Below, one piece after another: positions 6,070 through 8,315 of a stretch of 8,315 bases of DNA. Both the position numbers and the translations under genes were made by a program. Each line of letters opens with the position of its first letter. The first letter of the stretch is position 1. The stretch comes from CAYVFC01 sp964450715 (GTDB lineage Bacteria > Myxococcota_A > Polyangia > Polyangiales > JAFGIB01), in NCBI GenBank assembly GCA_964450715.1, contig CAYVFC010000225.1:1-8315 (forward strand), read 5' to 3'. Below the pieces are notes generated by a model that was not told the origin of the DNA, did no database searches, and saw nothing but the letters and a program-made list of their open reading frames with translations.

Positions 6070-6912
6070 TTCGCTCGCCCAGTCCATCCCCAGGTCCGCG
6101 GCCGGAGCCGAGTGGGTGAGCGCGCCCACGCTGATCACGTCCGCGCCGGCTCGCGCGATGGCCTGCACGCGATCCAGGGTCACCCCCCCGGACACCTCCA
6201 CCAGCGCCCGGCCCGCTACCTCCTTGACCGCCTCCGCCAGCTGCTCGTCGCCAAAGTTGTCCAGCAGGATCACGTCTGCCCCGGCGCCGAGCGCTTCCCG
6301 CACCGCGTCCATGTCGTCTACCTCGCACGTGATGCGCGAGGTATGAGGCGCGTATTGCCGCGCCCGCTCGATGGCCGGGCCGATGCCGCCGCAGGCGGCG
6401 ACGTGGTTGTCCTTGATCAGCACGGCCGAGGCCAGGTCCTCGCGGTGGTTGTGCGCGCCGCCGCAGCGCACCGCGTAGCGCTCCAGCAGGCGCAGCCCGG
6501 GGGTCGTCTTGCGCGTGTCGGTGACGCGCGTGCGGCTGTCCGGCGGCAGGCGGTCGACAAAAGCGCGGGCCAGGGTGGCGATGCCGCACATCCTCTGCAG
6601 GAAGTTCAGCGCCACCCGCTCGCCCTCGAGTATCGAGGCGGCACGCCCGTAGATATCTACCCCCGCCTGCCCGGCCTGCAGCTGGTGGCGCTCCGCGCAC
6701 CTGGGCACGACCACCAAGTCGCTGTCGACCTGCTGGAAGACCTCGCGCACCACGGCGAACCCGCAGAACACCAGCGACTGCCTGGCCCTAATCAGCGCCT
6801 GGCCCTGCGCTCCGGGGTCGAGGCAAGCGTCGGTGGTGATGTCTCCGCGTCCTAGATCCTCGTCGAGCGCGGTTCGAACGATCCTGGACAGTGCCGTCTG
6901 CGGTAGATCCAT
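6064..6912 (-). CDS. nadC: Nicotinate-nucleotide pyrophosphorylase (carboxylating), quinolinate phosphoribosyltransferase
   Basis: Predicted cytosolic enzyme of de novo NAD synthesis that turns quinolinate and PRPP into nicotinate mononucleotide, CO2 and pyrophosphate. The 282-residue length is typical. Motifs in order are EDLGRGDITT (18-27), GERVALNFLQRMCGIAT (97-113), TDTRKTTPGLR (131-141, substrate-binding Arg and Lys), YAVRCGGAHNHR (146-157), LIKDNH (165-170), EVDD (197-200), LLDN (216-219), SGGV (241-244) and ISVGALTHS (260-268). The ATG at 6912 lies 9 bp after the upstream PilZ gene and has no strong ribosome binding site, so coupling to that gene is likely. The final proline and stop codons fall inside a dispersed hairpin repeat. 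No nadA or nadB is in the window. Confidence 0.97.
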   Translation of the reverse strand: MDLPQTALSRIVRTALDEDLGRGDITTDACLDPGAQGQALIRARQSLVFCGFAVVREVFQQVDSDLVVVPRCAERHQLQAGQAGVDIYGRAASILEGERVALNFLQRMCGIATLARAFVDRLPPDSRTRVTDTRKTTPGLRLLERYAVRCGGAHNHREDLASAVLIKDNHVAACGGIGPAIERARQYAPHTSRITCEVDDMDAVREALGAGADVILLDNFGDEQLAEAVKEVAGRALVEVSGGVTLDRVQAIARAGADVISVGALTHSAPAADLGMDWASEP

Positions 6913-6921
6913 GCGTCGAAT

Positions 6922-7320
6922 TCAGGCTTTCCGAGCCGTCTTAAATAGCTTGTTTAGTGCCCACACGTCCCGCGCCCGCATGCTGCCGAACTGAACCCCG
7001 TGGCGGCCGTCCTTGCTCCACCTCACCACGGCCTGCACCACGGTATCGACGTCCAGCGCGGGAAGTCGGAATTGCAGGGTGAGCGTGGTACCCAGTGAAA
7101 ACGCGCGCTCGGTCTCGATCAGCATTCCTTCCAGACTGAAGTTTACCGAGTCGCCGGTGAAGGTCTCGCCCTTCACCTCGATTTGCAGGGGTAGCCGGTA
7201 TGCGTAGCGCGTCTGGGCGCGTTTTTCCTTCCATCTACTCACAAGCGCACCTGGCTTCAAAATGTCCAGCGAGAGATCGGTTCGCACCTCGTTTCGATGG
7301 GTGGGCTTGACGGATCCCAC
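6922..7320 (-). CDS. PilZ-domain protein, predicted c-di-GMP receptor
   Basis: A 132-residue cytoplasmic protein built almost entirely of one PilZ domain. Both c-di-GMP-binding signatures are present: RYAYR (38-42, the RxxxR motif) and NFSLEG (60-65, the N/D-x-S-x-x-G motif). The beta-barrel end is typical, with VVRWSKDGRHGVQFG (98-112). No output domain is attached, so it would act by binding a partner protein. The start is uncertain: the first in-frame start is a GTG at 7320 without a ribosome binding site, while a GTG at 7242 follows AGGTG at 5 nt and would give a 106-residue protein that still contains both motifs. It is the first gene of a pair with nadC (9-bp gap). A TTGACA box lies upstream at 7364-7369. 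Its regulatory target cannot be told from sequence. Confidence 0.9.
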   Translation of the reverse strand: MGSVKPTHRNEVRTDLSLDILKPGALVSRWKEKRAQTRYAYRLPLQIEVKGETFTGDSVNFSLEGMLIETERAFSLGTTLTLQFRLPALDVDTVVQAVVRWSKDGRHGVQFGSMRARDVWALNKLFKTARKA

Positions 7321-7341
7321 GCGACGAATCGGGGCATCGAA

Positions 7342-7369
7342 TGTCTACTTTGCGCTAAGATGATGTCAA
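7342..7369 (-). promoter_or_regulatory. Candidate sigma-70-type promoter for the PilZ-nadC pair
   Basis: On the minus strand a perfect TTGACA (-35, at 7369-7364) is followed after 16 bp by TAGACA (7347-7342), a weak -10 with 3 of 6 matches. Transcription would begin near 7335, giving a leader of roughly 15 nt to the GTG at 7320 or about 93 nt to the GTG at 7242. The -35 box overlaps the AAGG ribosome binding site of the divergent gene starting at 7379, so the two genes share this short control region. Confidence 0.4.
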
Positions 7370-7378
7370 GGTCAGCCG

Positions 7379-8233
7379 ATGAGCGAAAGACGACCTGGCG
7401 ATCTTACCCCGTCGAGCACGGCTCGGTCGATTCCCGACGCATGGGCCATGGCGCTGCTGCTGCTGCTGGCCGTGCTCTGCGCCCTGTTCCTGCTCTGGCT
7501 TCCCAGACCGGTGCGGCCGGACGAAACGCCCGGGCTGCGGCTACCGCTGGCCGAGGTGAACCTGGTTTTGCAGCGCGATCGGGAGGTTGCCGCCGTTTCC
7601 CTTCCCGAGGACGAGGTCGCGCGGCTGCAGCGGCTCTACCGGCAGCAGGGGCGTTTCGAGCGGCTGCCCGCGCGGCCGCCCGAGGCCAGCGGTGAGCTTT
7701 GGGAGCTCCGGGACCGCTTGCGGCGCTTGCGGGAGCAGCGGGGCGAAGAGGCGGTGAACGCGCTTCGCGCCCGCGCCATCGCCGCTCTGAGCTCAGCGCT
7801 GAACGCGGAGCTGGACGAGGAACGAACCCAGGGGATTATGGGGTCGTTTCCTCGGACGCTCGAGATGTATGGCGCCAGCTGGCGCGGCGAGCTCATCGCT
7901 CCCTGGTTCGTGGTGCGTACCATGTACAAGGCGCGCTGGAATCTGGTTCACGATCTGGCCCCCACCGACGGTATGCTGCGCGTGGAGCAGCTCGCCTATT
8001 ACGGCTGGCTGGCGCTACAGGTCGACCGCGCGCCTCTGGTGAAACGCGTAAACGCGATCGGCTTTTACGCCCGGCTGGGAGGGGAAGAGGCGGAGCAGGC
8101 GCTGGGCGTCCTCTTTTTCCGGAAAGGGGACATGGCCTCGGCCGAGAGCCATCTGCGGGCCGCTTACCGCCAGCGACCCGGCTGGCGTTTGCGGAATTAC
8201 CTGCTGGCGGTGGAACGCCTCCGCGGCGAGTAA
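7379..8233 (+). CDS. Unrecognised membrane-anchored protein with a TPR-like C-terminus
   Basis: I do not recognise this 284-residue protein. A short N-terminus with several arginines is followed by one strong hydrophobic segment (about 21-41, AWAMALLLLLAVLCALFLLW), without a cleavage motif or lipobox. This predicts a single anchor with the remainder outside the cytoplasm. Residues 75-150 are rich in Arg, Glu and Leu, probably helical and possibly coiled. The middle (150-190) has many aromatic residues, including FPRTLEMYGASWRG and APWFVVRTMYKARWN. Residues 222-280 resemble tetratricopeptide-type helical pairs, including GVLFFRKGDMASAESHLRAA. The ATG at 7379 is preceded by AAGG at 7 nt. It is transcribed away from the PilZ-nadC pair and stands alone. 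A scaffold or adaptor role at the inner membrane is possible but is inference. Confidence 0.85.
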   Translation: MSERRPGDLTPSSTARSIPDAWAMALLLLLAVLCALFLLWLPRPVRPDETPGLRLPLAEVNLVLQRDREVAAVSLPEDEVARLQRLYRQQGRFERLPARPPEASGELWELRDRLRRLREQRGEEAVNALRARAIAALSSALNAELDEERTQGIMGSFPRTLEMYGASWRGELIAPWFVVRTMYKARWNLVHDLAPTDGMLRVEQLAYYGWLALQVDRAPLVKRVNAIGFYARLGGEEAEQALGVLFFRKGDMASAESHLRAAYRQRPGWRLRNYLLAVERLRGE

Positions 8234-8273
8234 AAGCCTTTCGGCAGGGTATTGCACTCCTTTTCAGTCGCGC

Positions 8274-8294
8274 GCCGGGCCATACCCGCCCGGC
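8274..8294. repeat. GC-rich hairpin downstream of the membrane-anchored protein gene
   Basis: GCCGGGC (8274-8280) pairs perfectly with GCCCGGC (8288-8294) around a 7-base loop, starting 41 bp after the stop at 8233. A strong stem in this position may end transcription, but no T-run follows it, so a classical intrinsic terminator is not supported. It differs in sequence from the three-copy hairpin repeat. Confidence 0.4.
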
Positions 8295-8315
8295 TCTGCA
8301 GGCCGCATTTCCCGG

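Noticed and set aside
5784..6119. Plus-strand 111-residue open frame in the nadC-mvaS gap
   Set aside because: It has Pro/Arg/Ser-rich composition without family patterns, overlaps the nadC 3' end and the hairpin repeat, and lacks a convincing ribosome binding site.
8274..8294. Intrinsic terminator call for the right-hand hairpin
   Set aside because: The stem is perfect but lacks the following T-run, so it is listed only as a hairpin.

Overview
The window is GC-rich, with dense minus-strand genes for HMG-CoA synthase, type 2 isopentenyl-diphosphate isomerase, a long Na+/H+ antiporter, NadC and a PilZ protein, plus one plus-strand membrane-anchored protein. A bacterial mevalonate-pathway pair, a canonical PilZ protein and high GC would fit a member of the Myxococcota or another former deltaproteobacterial lineage. 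This is inferred from gene content only, and the assignment is weak.

Layout. Positions 1-458 hold no intact gene. There is a decayed internal piece of a DDE-type transposase (about 11-262, minus strand) and two copies of a GC-rich hairpin repeat spaced 77 bp apart. Positions 459-5781 form a tight three-gene operon transcribed leftward: mvaS (HMG-CoA synthase), then idi/fni (type 2 IPP isomerase) after 8 bp, then a 919-residue antiporter after 26 bp. The antiporter carries a C-terminal cyclic-nucleotide-binding domain, giving it a SOS1-like layout. Positions 5782-6063 are a non-coding gap with a perfect 15-bp operator-like palindrome just upstream of mvaS, an 8-bp stem-loop, and a third copy of the hairpin repeat whose edge supplies the nadC stop codon. 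Positions 6064-7320 hold a second leftward pair, a PilZ-domain gene followed 9 bp later by nadC. A short divergent promoter region separates it from a rightward gene (7379-8233) for an unrecognised protein with one membrane anchor. The right edge has a strong GC hairpin.

How the genes may work together. mvaS and idi catalyse an early and the last step of isoprenoid precursor synthesis by the mevalonate route; the intermediate enzymes are not in this window. The antiporter appears co-transcribed with them and looks gated by a cyclic nucleotide. The PilZ protein is a predicted c-di-GMP receptor co-transcribed with an NAD-biosynthesis enzyme. Two neighbouring operons thus each pair a metabolic enzyme with a nucleotide-second-messenger-binding protein. 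Nothing here amounts to a proven new system. The best candidates for a second look are the CNBD antiporter in the mevalonate operon, the palindrome before mvaS, and the dispersed hairpin repeat.
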